From contig CAUEEP010000757.1 of the NCBI GenBank assembly GCA_958450365.1, positions 1,049,501 through 1,113,500 of the forward strand: DNA of 64,000 nt. Reading direction: 5' to 3'. Under the pieces are notes generated by a model. The model did not search any database, was not told where the DNA came from, and worked only from the letters and a program-made list of their open reading frames with translations. Positions 34,618 to 45,103 of the stretch are shown here, one piece after another (positions within the stretch are counted from its first letter, which is position 1; each line of letters opens with the position of its first letter). The stretch comes from Mesorhabditis belari. Its lineage: Eukaryota; Nematoda; Chromadorea; Rhabditida; Rhabditidae. Both the position numbers and the translations under genes were made by a program.

Positions 34618-35729
34618 CCAAAATGGGTTTCTTTGGAAGAAAGTGCTCAAACTTGGACATCTCCAGGCCTCCATTTTTGAGTCTCACACTTGTCTCAAAC
34701 ACAAACCAAGATCCAAGAAAGATGAATCCGCAAATTGCCTGTAAAATGGGCAGAAGTCGTCAATCATAATGGAAATTATTTGGAATGAATTCATGGCTTT
34801 AGGTTGAATGAATTTTAGTTCAAAGTCCGGCAGTTCACCAACCCAATATTATTACTTTGATAACTATTGCCGTAATATTAACATTTGTCAATATTTTATT
34901 GAATCAATGCTTCTTATACTTTCAAGGAAATCTAAAGAAAAACTTTTAAGAAAATTTATTTCGGACCATGAGTAATGAGCTTGCGGGAGAACACTTAGAT
35001 TAGGAAGAAGCAGTCAAAAATTGGCTCCAAAAGTTTTTCGATTCAAGACCAAAATCCTACTACGAAAGAGGAATCCGCAAATTGCCTGTAAAATGGGCAG
35101 AAGTCGTCAATAATAATGGAAATTATTTGGAATGAATTTATGGTCTTATGTTGAATAAATTTTAGTTCAAAGTCCGGCAGTTTTCAATTCACCAACCCAA
35201 TAGAAATTCTTCATTAAAAATCAAAATTTTCAAAATTGGCTTTAGCGTTGGATTGAAAATTTTGAAAATATTAAAAAGACAAACTGTTCAGAGTCATTTC
35301 AGGTTACAATTTGTCAATTACAGAGATAATAATAATTTGTTAGTTTCAAATTTCATCGACTGTTTCAAAGAAAATAGACCATTTTTTTTGGAATGAAATT
35401 TGGCTTAACACTTAACATAGAGCCAATAATCTAGCCGGCCTGTAACTTTTATGGATCAAAAGATTTTCAAGAGCCAAGATGTTTCTGATTGTTTGTGATT
35501 GTCAAGATTGTTTGTGAGCTGAACTTTGAAATGATTTTCATAGCAATACTTTATTCAACTTGGAACCCGTTGATACAATGATCGGACAAAGAAAATGTTG
35601 AGCAAAAAGCGAAAAATCTTTGGTGGCTTAAACTAGTGAATTTCTAGTGCTACAAAATGCAAATCGGCAAAGGAAACAGCACCAAATAGTGTGAAAATTT
35701 GAAAATAAACAAGTAAATGATGGTTTTAC

Positions 35730-35876
35730 CAATATCTATCAGATCTAGCTGTGTGTTCAGCTCTTTGTCCATGTATATATCGATGTGTTTGAGCTGGTTC
35801 AGCTTGTAGGGAATGATCAGCAAAATCGGAATATCCATCCGGACTCCGATGTCCTCCACCCTCCAAAGCCATCCAC
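35730..35876 (-). CDS. lone exon of an unrecognised gene, unit 3 copy
   Basis: Counterpart of 25649-25795 with the same borders and frame; HIDIYMDKELNTQLDLIDI is unchanged. The open frame survived duplication, but no other exons of the gene are visible. Confidence 0.5.
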
Positions 35877-35958
35877 CTAAAAATGATCAAATCAACGACC
35901 AGGCAGACTACAATTAACTACTTGATTCAAAAGTTGGAACTACGGTTGATCAAAACTC

Positions 35959-36031
35959 GTGCGTCGCCGGGACTCGAACCAGTGACCTTTCGTTTAATGG
36001 GTAATTGTGCTGACCATTACACACAACGCAC
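35959..36031 (-). repeat. tRNA-derived repeat T, most tRNA-like copy
   Basis: On the minus strand TGCGTTG at the 5' end pairs with CGACGCA at the 3' end over seven bases. A D-arm-like TGTGTAATGGTCAGCACA and a B box GGTTCGAGTCC are present. I could not fold a proper anticodon stem, so this is more likely a tRNA-derived repeat than a gene. Similarity to the 39565 copy extends about 100 bases beyond the tRNA part (ACTTTAGAGGGAGTTAAC on the plus strand). Confidence 0.55.
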
Positions 36032-36619
36032 TTGATTTCCTTACTTTAGAGGGAGTTAACTAAACATGTAAAGCTAAAACATCAGCTTTACTTTATCGAC
36101 TTGAAAAAAGATGAACAGAAACCCCGTACGTCAATTAACACTCCTTTGGTTTGCTACAGGGTGCATAAAAAGTTTTCGTTCGGTTTTATGTCGTTGGAAA
36201 TCGTTTCTGGAAATTCCCTATAGAATTTTTGTAAAGTACTATACTATTAAAAAGTCCTAATTTTTGTCGACATTTCTGTACTAAAATGTTCTCGATTGGA
36301 TTTCCACAGGATTTTCACATTTCCAGTGGAACTTATCGATTAAAAACAAAATTATCAACACTAGCATATTGTTTAAAATCCTAAATAGCCATTGAATTTT
36401 AAGTGAAACGGAGATTCATGAGTCGAAAAAGTCTTGCTAACAGTTATAAACTCATCTTTTCTATCAGAATCCATTCACTTTCTCATGATTAACCTTGTTC
36501 TTCATTGTTGAAAGCGTGCTTTGCTTGCTTTCGGCCAAACATTTGTGCATTAAATCTTTAAACTCACCAATTTTAAGCTTTAGATTTAAGCTTTAATGTA
36601 TCTTTAGGCTTTTAGCTTT

Positions 36620-37973
36620 TTACTGACCAATTGCATTGGATCCTCTTATCCTCAAGGGGAAATCCACCCAATGTGGCGGCATCCAACAGGCTAACTGAAA
36701 TAACAAATTTGAGTTCTTTGAATTTGTTTGATTTAAGTTTTTTTTGATAAGTATGTTAAGACGTAGAGTCCCCAAACTCCGAGACTCGCCACGGAATTTG
36801 GAAGGGATCCCCAAACTCCTCACGGAATTTGGAAGGGATCCCCAAACTCCTCACGGAATTTGGAAGGGATCCCCAAACTCCACACGGAATTTGGAAGGGA
36901 TCCCCAAACTCCTCAAGGAATTTGGAAGGAGTCCCCAAACTCCTCACGGAACTTGGAAGGGATCCCCAAACTCCTCAAGGAATTTGGAAGGAGTCCCCAA
37001 ACTCCTCACGGAACTTGGAAGGGATCCCCAAACTCCTCACGGAATTTGGAAAGGGTCCCCAAACTCCTCACGGAATCTGGAAGGTCAACTTTGACGCAAA
37101 TTTTCTTTATATTTTTATACATAAGTATACAAAACAAATTCTCTACAACCAAAAGCCGTAAGACGTATATGTTAAGACTTAGATTATTATTCTTGACATA
37201 AAGATTTGATTCTTTAAAATCAATTTGGCAACTCTTCAACTCACATCAGTATTCGGCATAATTCGACACCACGATAGATCGAGACTTCCCAAGAGATAAA
37301 CCATCGGTAAAACCATTCCAAAAAGGGAAACCTAAGTATTATGCAAAAAGATTTGAATATTTGTTCATTGCAAATTTTCAGATAAGTGAAAAAAACTTAC
37401 AATAACCAAAATCGCTGTCCACAAGAAAGACCACCAAAATCCCATCCTCTTCAACAATTGAAATTGTTGGTAATAGGCGATCATGAATTGGAGGAATGAC
37501 ATAAAAACGTCGAGAAACACAGTGACACTAAAATTCATTGAATCAGTTTAATCTTGACGCTTACCTGAGAGCCAGCACCCATTGCGGGTTAACGTAGCCC
37601 ATTTGGAGATCACGAATGTCTTGATCAGTCACTTCAGGATCGAAATCTAAACTCACTCATATATGACATTGTGCAGAGAATTGCTGCTGCTGCCGTGGCC
37701 GACTTGTTAGTCGAAAGGTCAAGGCTTTGATCCCGTAGGATAGATAAACAGTTTTTTTTAGTTTAGTTTTTCGCGTTCAAAAGTCCAGTGGCAAAAAAAT
37801 TATGATATTTTTGTGAATAAATACTCCCATTACATTACCAATTACCAATTTCCAAATGTTTAAATGATGCCAATGGATTGTGTTTCCTGATATTCCATGT
37901 AACAAGAGCAAACATCGTCACCATTCTCAACATGTTCAAGAGGAGATCGATCGCGTCGGTTAGAAGCTTTCGT
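36620..37973 (-). CDS. multi-span membrane protein, 3' part
   Basis: Exons on the minus strand: 37973-37846, 37646-37565, 37527-37401, 37331-37245 and 36694-36620. Phases match and the stop is TAA. Order of features: a hydrophobic segment (LLLNMLRMVTMFALVTWNI), an acidic loop (DFDPEVTDQDIRDLQMGY), then two spans (VTVFLDVFMSFLQFMIAYY; FWWSFLWTAILVIVSLFGMV LPMVYLLG) and a tryptophan-bearing C-terminus (CWMPPHWVDFPL). The first exon or exons are not found: 37973 needs one base from an upstream exon, and the candidate region 37980-38390 is mostly minisatellite. Family not recognised. The last intron contains a 31-bp minisatellite. Confidence 0.75.
36790..37085. repeat. 31-bp minisatellite in the last intron of the 36.6-38 kb gene
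   Basis: About 9.5 copies of a unit containing CGGAATTTGGAAGGGATCCC then CAAACTCCTCA. Because 31 is not a multiple of three, all three frames stay open with the same peptide (SPNSSRNLEG) in turn; these long frames are artefacts of the repeat, not genes. Confidence 0.95.
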
Positions 37974-38069
37974 CTATAAAAGTTTTGTGTTAAAGTGTAT
38001 CCAAGTTTTATGCATAATCTAGCTATTAGCACAATCTAAAGCTTGATCTATTTGTTCTTTAGCATTGCA

Positions 38070-38172
38070 CAACAAAGTATAACACAAAGTACAACACAAA
38101 GTACAACACAAAGTACAACACAAAGTACAACACAAAGTACAACACAAAGTACAACAACAAAGTACAACAACC
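38070..38172. repeat. 12-bp tandem repeat
   Basis: Eight or so copies of ACAAAGTACAAC. A shorter related patch and a duplicated flank (CTCTTTAGGCAACTATTGTA) recur at 38305-38400. Confidence 0.9.
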
Positions 38173-38399
38173 AAGAGTACAACAACTCTTTAGGCAACTA
38201 TTGTAGACCTTGCGTATTGTAAGATTCATTGTAAACCTTTCCTATCTTGCCCACCTCCTCTCATCTTCAGCTTTCAAAAACCTTCAACTATTTGTTCTTT
38301 AGAATTGCAAGCACAAAGTACAACATAAAGTACAAAAACAGAGTACAAAAGTACAACAACTCTTTAGGCAACTATTGTAGAACTAGCGTATTCTAAGAT

Positions 38400-40781
38400 T
38401 CATTGTAAACCTTTCTCTTTAAACCTTGCCCATCTTGCCCACCTCCTCTCATCTTCAGCTTTCTCTTCTAATTCTTTTCTCACTCGATCTCTCACTCTTT
38501 TCCTCAACACTCGCACATCTTTCCGCTCTCTTTTTCTCGCATTCTTTTGATCATTTACATCAAAAATATTAGAGTAATCTGGGTAAAGTGGATAGATGTG
38601 ATCATCTAAAAGTTGATTTGCATAAACTCAAAATAAAAATTCCAATGAAACCTTCTTCCTCTTCAATCTCAATCGTTCGAATCTCGATCCGTCTCTCCAC
38701 TTTCGGACTTGTCACTTTCTCCACGATTCCTTTGACAAGTTCCCATTTTTTACCTTTAAAAGATTAAAATTACTATATGCTTAGCATATTTTATATAAAT
38801 TTAGAATATATTTGTTGAATATTTACCCTTCAATGTGCCAGCCTCGTCTCCTTCCTCTTTCTTCGGTAAAAGTGCTTCTTCGGCTTCTGAACTTTGAAAA
38901 TCTGATTTCTTAAGTACTATTATCTTCAAAATCTTAATTTTAACAATATTTTATTATATTCTTTCATTTCTATCCTTTCCAAAAAACTCACTCGATCGCA
39001 AATCCCGATATTTTGTCTGTATCGTTTGTCGAATGTTTGCCGCTTTCCAGCCCTTCTTTTTATCCAAACCACTAAATTTTTGAATTTAGTTTAGGGTTTT
39101 TTAAGAATTAAATCTAAGCTGGCTTATTGATTCGAATTGTTGAAATATTGCCTTTTAATGAGTGCCTCAACTTCTTCATCAGTACTCGAATCACTGGAAA
39201 CTTCTTCAAATTTTCGCGATCCAGCGGTGATTGCCTGAAGATTTTAGATAAATTCATTCATAAATTCATTCATAAATTCGTTGAATGTATTCTACACTAA
39301 AATTTATGATTCATAATTGTATTTTTGTTAAAGCTGTTAAAGTTGTTTGTTGTCTTTCTCGATACAATCTGCATAGCTTTTACTGCATAGCTTCGACAGA
39401 TTCAGATGAGTAACCTGGTAAAATGAGCTGGGAATATCTAATTTAACCTAAAATATCTAATTTAACCATTGTCTTTTAGATTATTTTATTGTAAATGGGA
39501 ATGTATTGAATCGCTTACTGGGTAATTGTGTCAAGCATTACCCAACTAGGGTAGATCAAAACTCGTGCGCCGCCGGGACTCGAACCCGTGACCTTTCGTT
39601 TAACTGGGCAATTGTGTTAACCATTACCCCACAATGCACTTGATTTTCTTACTTTAGAGGGAGTTAACGAAACATGTAAAGCTAAAACAGAAGCTTTACA
39701 TTATAGAATTGAAAAAAGTGATACCCGTGGAGCCCGTAAATTAGATGCACATATTCTAAATGAAAATTTATGATCCATAGTTTTATTTTTGTTCTGTTAA
39801 AGTTGTCTTTATCGTTACAAGGCATAGCTTTTACTGCATAGCTTTTACTGCATAACTTTTACTGCATAACTTTTACTGCATAGCTTCTACAGATTGAGAT
39901 GAGTAACCCGGTAAAATGAGCTGGAAAAGTAAAATATCTAATTTAACAATAGTTTTTTAGATTATTTTATTGTAAATGGAAATGTGTTGAGCAGTAAATC
40001 GGACTTTTGTTGCTTTCTCTCTTCTTTGTGATCTCATACTCCTTCGGAAGGCTCGATCTTTCAGTTCTTTCTTTTCCTAAATCTTTTAGAATGAGTTTAA
40101 TTTGAAAAAATAGACAATATCTAAATAAAATAGTATATTAATTATTAGAATCCTTGACTTATTTAACCTTTTCCAAAGCCTCACCGCATTATCGATCCTC
40201 TCTAATTCAACTTCCGATTGTGTGGCGCTCCCTTGTCCATAAATCATCATGTAGATTTCCTAGAAGCTTCTAATTTGTTATAAAACTTAGATCTAAACTT
40301 CAAACCAACCTTAATACTGTATGCTTTATGTGTTGTGCATCGTTTTGTCATCAAATTCCACCAAATAACTTTATAGTTTTCTCTACGTAACGCCCGGAAA
40401 CAGCTACATAGAAATAAATGCATCCAAAACCAAAATAAATCAAACGATTTCCAATAAATAACATAAACACATTTGATCTGAAAAAATTTAAAGGTTTAAT
40501 TTTTAGGATTTTGTAAAAACTCTAGCTGCAAAACTCGATTTTATTGAGTTTTTTGCTTGACAATCGAAGCATTCACTAACACACTCATTTCTTTTTACAA
40601 TAACCTTTAAAAGACAAAAAGAACAACTATTGATCTCATCAAAAACACTCATTTCTATCCAAGTTTCTTGTTTACTTTTTTCTTTTCAAAAACCGACCTT
40701 GAATGCAGCCAACCAGTTGAAATGAGCTAAAAAAGCCAATGCTGTGCGGAAGACTGTTCCAAAAAGGAAACACTTGAACAT
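38400..40781 (-). CDS. membrane-anchored protein with long charged tail, 314 aa
   Basis: Nine exons on the minus strand: 40781-40698, 40477-40310, 40259-40185, 40076-40005, 39234-39152, 39071-38992, 38901-38827, 38753-38652 and 38605-38400. The summed length is 315 codons with every phase agreeing; the stop is TGA. The N-terminus has two hydrophobic segments (FKCFLFGTVFRTALAFLAHF, and CVYVIYWKSFDLFWFWMHLF). The rest is soluble and strongly charged (EEVSSDSSTDEEVEALIK; ERRIEIRTIEIEEE; RKRERKDVRVLRKRVRDRVR), likely helical or coiled. Intron 5 requires a GC donor (AAAAG/GCAATA); introns 1 and 4 use GTCGGT and GTCCGA. A TTTTCAG acceptor about 46 bases before the ATG (AG at 40828-40829) could take a spliced leader. 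Family not recognised. Confidence 0.8.
39565..39639 (-). repeat. tRNA-derived repeat T inside an intron
   Basis: The minus strand reads GTGCATTGTGGGGTAATGGT at the 5' end and CGGGTTCGAGTCCCGGCGGC at the 3' end. The acceptor pairing has one mismatch and two wobble pairs. It lies in intron 4 of the 314-aa gene and shares about 190 bases overall with the 35959 copy. Confidence 0.6.
39805..39890. repeat. short tandem repeat in intron 4
   Basis: Four to five copies of a 14-15 base unit, TTTTACTGCATAGC. A related pair is at 39378-39395, so part of this intron (39340-39480 and 39780-39980) is itself a direct duplication. Confidence 0.8.
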
Positions 40782-40898
40782 CCTCGAAAATTAATTGAGG
40801 AAATCAAGAGGATACAAGCTAGATCATCTGAAAAGTTTTTGAAAAATCAGTATCATTTAAGACAAAAAGACGGTGATCAAGATTTTAGTTTTAAGTTT

Positions 40899-41166
40899 GG
40901 GGTAGGCTAGTTTCCGCAACCTTGTTTTCCGCAACAGGATTATTTGCGCAACTGGGTCGTTTGCGCAACTCGCCATAACTTTCTTTTAAGTGGGCCAGCC
41001 TTTATGATTTTGGTTTGATTTTGTAGATCTCAATAAATGCAACAAAAGAAAACCAAAATCATAAAGATTGGCCCACTTAAAAGAAAGTTCTGGCGAGTTG
41101 CGCGAATGACCCAGTTGCGCAAATAACCCTGTTGCGGAAAACAATTTGCGGAAACTATCCTACCCC
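40899..41166. mobile_element. foldback MITE family G, copy 3, with 8-bp target duplication
   Basis: The ends are GGGGTAGGCTAGTTTCCGCA and, inverted, GGGGTAGGATAGTTTCCGCA. The arms match the copies at 8765 and 9261. The perfect direct repeat TTAAGTTT at 40891-40898 and 41167-41174 is an 8-bp target-site duplication, as hAT-type transposases make. No coding sequence. Confidence 0.9.
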
Positions 41167-41909
41167 TTAAGTTTCACAAAAAGAAATCAATTGCAAGTCT
41201 CTTTCTCTGGCTGGAACAAGTAACTGGCTTCTTTTTGGAAAAGTTTGTAAATAAATGAGTCACCATTTGTCGACCAGAAGTTATTTTTGTTAGCATAGTT
41301 TTTAGGGTTTTGGATGAAATTGAATATTCTTCTTTGTTGATGAGTAAAATCGAAATTGAAAGAAAAGAAGAAGGAAAATGGCAAAAAAAATGGGAGTGAG
41401 TCAGGATAAAAGAAATGGGGGGGAAGGAATCGACAATATATGACTACGAGAAATGGAAAGTTGAAAGGAAATGAGACTGAATAATGTTAAAAGTGGTGAT
41501 TGGATTGGATGTAAAATTAAATAAATTTATAACATGTAAAATTGAACGTATAACATTTCCTAAAAGTAAATCGTTCACTTTTTAACATAAAATAATTCTG
41601 GTTGTTGAAAAAAAGTGAATAAAAAAGTGATTTTGAGATTTTTATCCTATGAATTGTTGTAATTGTGTAAGTTTGAAAGTGAATTTTGAAGGAAAAAGCT
41701 AATTTCATTCTTCTAATTGTTGCTTTTTCTTTAACTTTAGTTTTTAAAGGCTTAAGCTAAAATTGTGGAAGCTATTTGTCTACAAAATTTCCTTATTCAC
41801 TGATAAAAATACGTAAAAATAGCCTTTCCTATCTGAGCGGTTGGTTGAAAATTGAATTCAATTATCTATTTATGATAATCTATTTATGATTTCAATTATC
41901 ATGTATCTA

Positions 41910-42140
41910 CAGTACTGGACAATGAAATATGATATTTGAAAAAAGATCGTCACTTTCGCGCGTCTGTAACTCCTCTGTCTTTGAGTTTAAACTATTAGTG
42001 TTATACATTTTCTGAAAGCTCTTTTCAACGGCTACACAATGGTAATATTAATATTTAGAAATACGGTAAAGACAAGGGAGTTACAGACGTGCGAAAGTGA
42101 CGATCGTTTTTCAAATATCATATTTCATTGTCCAGTAGCG
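41910..42140. mobile_element. TA-target MITE
   Basis: The ends CAGTACTGGACAATGAAATA and, inverted, CGCTACTGGACAATGAAATA continue to match for about 65 bases; TA lies on both sides. It is inserted in a copy of dispersed repeat D, between ATCATGTATC and TTATCTTTTGGG. Confidence 0.85.
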
Positions 42141-42348
42141 TATTTATCTTTTGGGTGTGTTTTGAGTGGTGTCCTGGCTAATTATTGTTTTGTTTCCAAT
42201 AAATAACATAAACGCATTTGATCTGAAAAAACTTAGCGGTTTAATTTTTAGGATTTTGTAAAAACTATAGCTGCAAAACTCGATTTTGTTGAGTTTTCCA
42301 TTTGTTTTCATTTTGTTCTGTCGCTATTCAACTGAATAAAGCATATTA
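42141..42348 (+). repeat. dispersed repeat family D, copy 2, interrupted
   Basis: Starts at TATTTATCTTTTGGGTGTG and resumes after a 106-base insertion as TTTGTTTTCATTTTGTTCTG, continuing CGCTATTCAACTGAATAAAG. The inserted piece is the copied exon fragment at 42193-42298. Confidence 0.8.
42193..42298 (-). pseudogene. copied exon-intron border from the 314-aa gene
   Basis: 106 bases match 40448-40553 in the same orientation with about six substitutions. They cover the 5' part of exon 2, its acceptor site and part of intron 1 of the gene at 38400-40781. The piece is embedded in dispersed repeat D. Confidence 0.85.
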
Positions 42349-42646
42349 CCCTAAAGTCTCGAGTATAAGTTCATCCGAGTATAAGTTCTGCCTTAATGAA
42401 GAGGCTAGGGAGGGATCCATAAGACTGAGCACCGGAGAGGAGCAGGGCGGACGCGCCGAGCCACGCCCAGAGCAACAAATAACAGCATAAAATTGCTATA
42501 ACCCTCAATAAATTTACTTCTATTATTGTTCTTAAAAAGCAAAAAAGTTATGCAGCAGCGGGTTCGAACCCTCGACACACCGCACCGGAGACAGCCGTCA
42601 ATTTGCATGCGAAAACCAAACAGAACTTATACTCGCGACTTTCGGG
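42349..42646. mobile_element. TA-target MITE carrying a tRNA-like segment
   Basis: The ends CCCTAAAGTCTCGAGTATAA and, inverted, CCCGAAAGTCGCGAGTATAA are flanked by TA. Inside, 42551-42575 (GCGGGTTCGAACCCTCG) resembles a tRNA T arm. The interior is locally GC-rich (42420-42475), unlike its surroundings. Confidence 0.8.
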
Positions 42647-42679
42647 TATCTATTTATGATTTCAATTATCATGAATCTA

Positions 42680-43191
42680 TTGGGTTGATGCATAATTATC
42701 CGGACTTCTTTTTGCGTGCTTGTATCTTTTTTGTTTTGAAAGCTTTTTGTCTATTTCTTTTTTTTAAATATTCGTTATTCTTTAGTGAACAAAATGCGTG
42801 TCGACAATCATATCCATCTTCGCCATATCATGCTCTACCACTTCGAAAAGGGATGGTCTGCCGCAGAGTCGTTTCGCGATCTCAAAGAACTGGAGAAGCC
42901 CCAACGGACTACCACGTCAATCGATCGCTCAAAAATTGGCAAACAAATAAGATCTACAACGATTTGGATGACTTGATAGACGATGTTAAAGCGTGGATTG
43001 CCTCCAAAGATCGTTTATTCTTCGCTCGTGGAATCGATCGTCTTCCAAGCAAATGGCAATCAGTTATTGATGTAGGCGGTGAATATGCTCCAGAATAATC
43101 AATTAAACATATTTTTCTAACTATTTATGTTATTTTTTGTTAAATAAAATCATTTATAAAAGAAGTCCGGATAATTAATGCATCAACCCAA
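42680..43191 (+). mobile_element. internally deleted mariner element
   Basis: The ends TTGGGTTGATGCATAATTAT and, inverted, TTGGGTTGATGCATTAATTA both run on to CCGGACTTCTTTT and are flanked by TA. It contains the beginning and end of a mariner transposase with the middle removed (see 42794-43098). Inserted in dispersed repeat D. Confidence 0.9.
42794..43098 (+). pseudogene. mariner transposase, N- and C-terminal pieces joined
   Basis: The first frame reads MRVDNHIHLRHIMLYHFEKG and the start of the helix-turn-helix (WSAAESFRDL). A second frame then gives the C-terminal piece (DDVKAWIASKDRLFFARGID RLPSKWQSV) to the stop. The catalytic core is deleted and the two pieces are out of frame. Confidence 0.85.
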
Positions 43192-43282
43192 TATTTATCT
43201 TTTGGGGGTATTTTGAGTGGTGTCCTGGGTAATTATTGTCATTTTGTTCTGTCGCTATTCAACTGAATAAAGCATATTATAT
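43192..43282 (+). repeat. dispersed repeat family D, copy 3
   Basis: TATTTATCTTTTGGGGGTAT through GTCGCTATTCAACTGAATAA. Its left part lies at 42647-42679, on the other side of the mariner. Confidence 0.85.
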
Positions 43283-45103
43283 AAAACAAAATCACCAAAA
43301 AAAAAATCGAAGAAAGCTAACTATTTGAGTCATATAAGAGAAGAAAATGGCAAAAGATTGTCAAGAAATTTCAGTAAAAGAGAGAGCCCATCTCTTACTT
43401 CAAAGAAGAGAAAAGAAAAAGGAAAAAAGCAGTCAGTTGTACATTGGAAAGACGAAAAAATTATCGGCGATTGGAAAGAAAAGAAAACACGAAAAGAACT
43501 CCTCGAAATTTTGGGTCTTTTCACCAAAATTTCGTTCTTTTTCTTTTTCTAACCGGATTCCCACAACTCATTCGATTCAATTTTGTTTGTTCAATGAAGT
43601 TTTGAAGTTCACCGTTCAAAAACCCTTTTGTTGCTTCAATTAGGAAGAGTTTATAGGACAATTTTCTTAGCTATAGCTGAAACAAACAAAATTGAATTTC
43701 AGCTATATTAGCTATAGCTAATATAGCTGAAAAATCGTGAACAAATTTGAGGCACTAGTGTCAAGAGTGGAAAAAGTTTGAAAACATGAAAATTGGCCTT
43801 GATTACTTGTCTTTTATGTCTTCTTTTAGCACAGTGAACATTTTGAATGCTTAAACTTTGAATCTAAAGTAAATTGAATTCAATTTGTAAGTGAATTACT
43901 TTATTCTAACTATAAGAAGGTTAAAAATTTGATCATTTACTATAATGAATAACACTATAATGACTTTTAATGAATAACAATTCATTAAAAGTCAAACTTT
44001 TTCTAAATTTTATCCAAAGCAAACGAATTCAAAAGTTTATTTGAAAGTTTTATTTGAGTAAAAAGGCCAGATAAAGCTGTTGAGCTGGTTAATCAATGGG
44101 GGAAACATTGGGGTTTTGTGAGGGTGAAAAAGAGGGGTCAATAAGCATGGGAAAGGAAAGAGAAAAGGGGAAATGGGAAAGGGGAAAGATGCCAATAAAT
44201 TCCCTTTTCAATGGCTTGATCTCATGAAAAGAATAAGGAAATGAAGAGATTTAAGACAAAATGGAAATCATCATTAGCATATGGCATAAAATTAAAGAAG
44301 AATGAAGTTATAGAACTGGCAAAGCCAAGTCTAAGCTTTAAAATGGGCAAGCTAATTGAGTTTACTGTTATTTTGAGGGCAAATTGCAATGGTGGATAAC
44401 TAGATTGCTTCAAGACGTCTTAGATTATCTTAGATGTCTTCAAGACAATTCTAGAACTAAGGGAAAGAAATATTAAAACAATATTGTTAATCAATTTAGT
44501 AAAGTAAGGATATGACAAGGTTTTTTTACTAAAATTCTAATGGTTTCTGTTTTTCGAGAAAGGTCAGCTAAAAATTTCTTTAAAAATCTATGAACTTAGA
44601 CACACGAAAAGAATGGATTGTTTACCAAAATGCGAAAAACGAAAAAATGGCAATGGAGTATTTGGGAAGAGATTTTAGAGAAGAGAAAAGGAGCAAAAAT
44701 TTCAGCGATCGACTGCCTTTTTCACTGGAAATCGATGTCTCGTTGAGTGGAAATTGCATGCAAAAATCACGCATAGTTTATTTAAAAAGTTCGAAAACAT
44801 TTTGAAAAACTCCTTAAAAGCAAGAAAATTTGTCTTAAAGTCTCAGAAAACTCGACTCAAATTTGAAAAATTCATTGCTTTCATTAAAAGAAATGAATCT
44901 ATTCGATGAGTTGAAAGAAATTTCATTTATTTCATTCAATTTCATTGAAAGAAATTCTTTTCTTTTCCCAATTTCCTTTTCAATCATCAAAACCGGCTAA
45001 CTAACGATGTGCTTTTGATTGGAGAGGAAATTTCATGCTTTCAGAAACGGGTTATTGAATATTTTTTTTTGATTTATCATCAAGTGTCAACAAATTATTT
45101 TTT
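43283..45103. other. gene-free stretch
   Basis: Open frames at 43347-43643 and 44590-44805 are lysine- or charge-rich and lack splice context or a recognisable family, so they are not called. A 36-base palindrome lies at 43697-43732. Confidence 0.4.
43697..43732. repeat. perfect 36-base palindrome
   Basis: TTTCAGCTATATTAGCTA followed by its exact reverse complement with no spacer. It is AT-rich; a protein site or cruciform is possible, but nothing nearby says which. Confidence 0.9.

Larger units (their letters stand above)
32035..36120. repeat. segmental duplication, unit 3 (rearranged)
   Basis: Matches units 1 and 2 from about 32035 to 34418 (module gene B3 and flanks) and again from about 35520 to 35930 (lone exon and flanks). 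The RING fragments are missing. In their place are a MITE at 34419-34617, a 125-base direct repeat (about 34725-34850 and 35082-35205), and inverted scraps of the unit 1 spacer (34838-34930, 35189-35400). Confidence 0.75.

Noticed and set aside
35959..36031. Functional tRNA gene
   Set aside because: The acceptor stem and B box are good, but no anticodon stem forms, and related sequence continues well outside the tRNA, so it is scored as a tRNA-derived repeat.
36744..37201. Three overlapping 110-116-codon open frames with SPNSSRNLEG repeats
   Set aside because: They are the three frames of a 31-bp minisatellite in an intron of the minus-strand gene.
43347..43643. 98-codon lysine-rich open frame
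   Set aside because: Low complexity, overlapping a second open frame and an open reverse strand; no motif.
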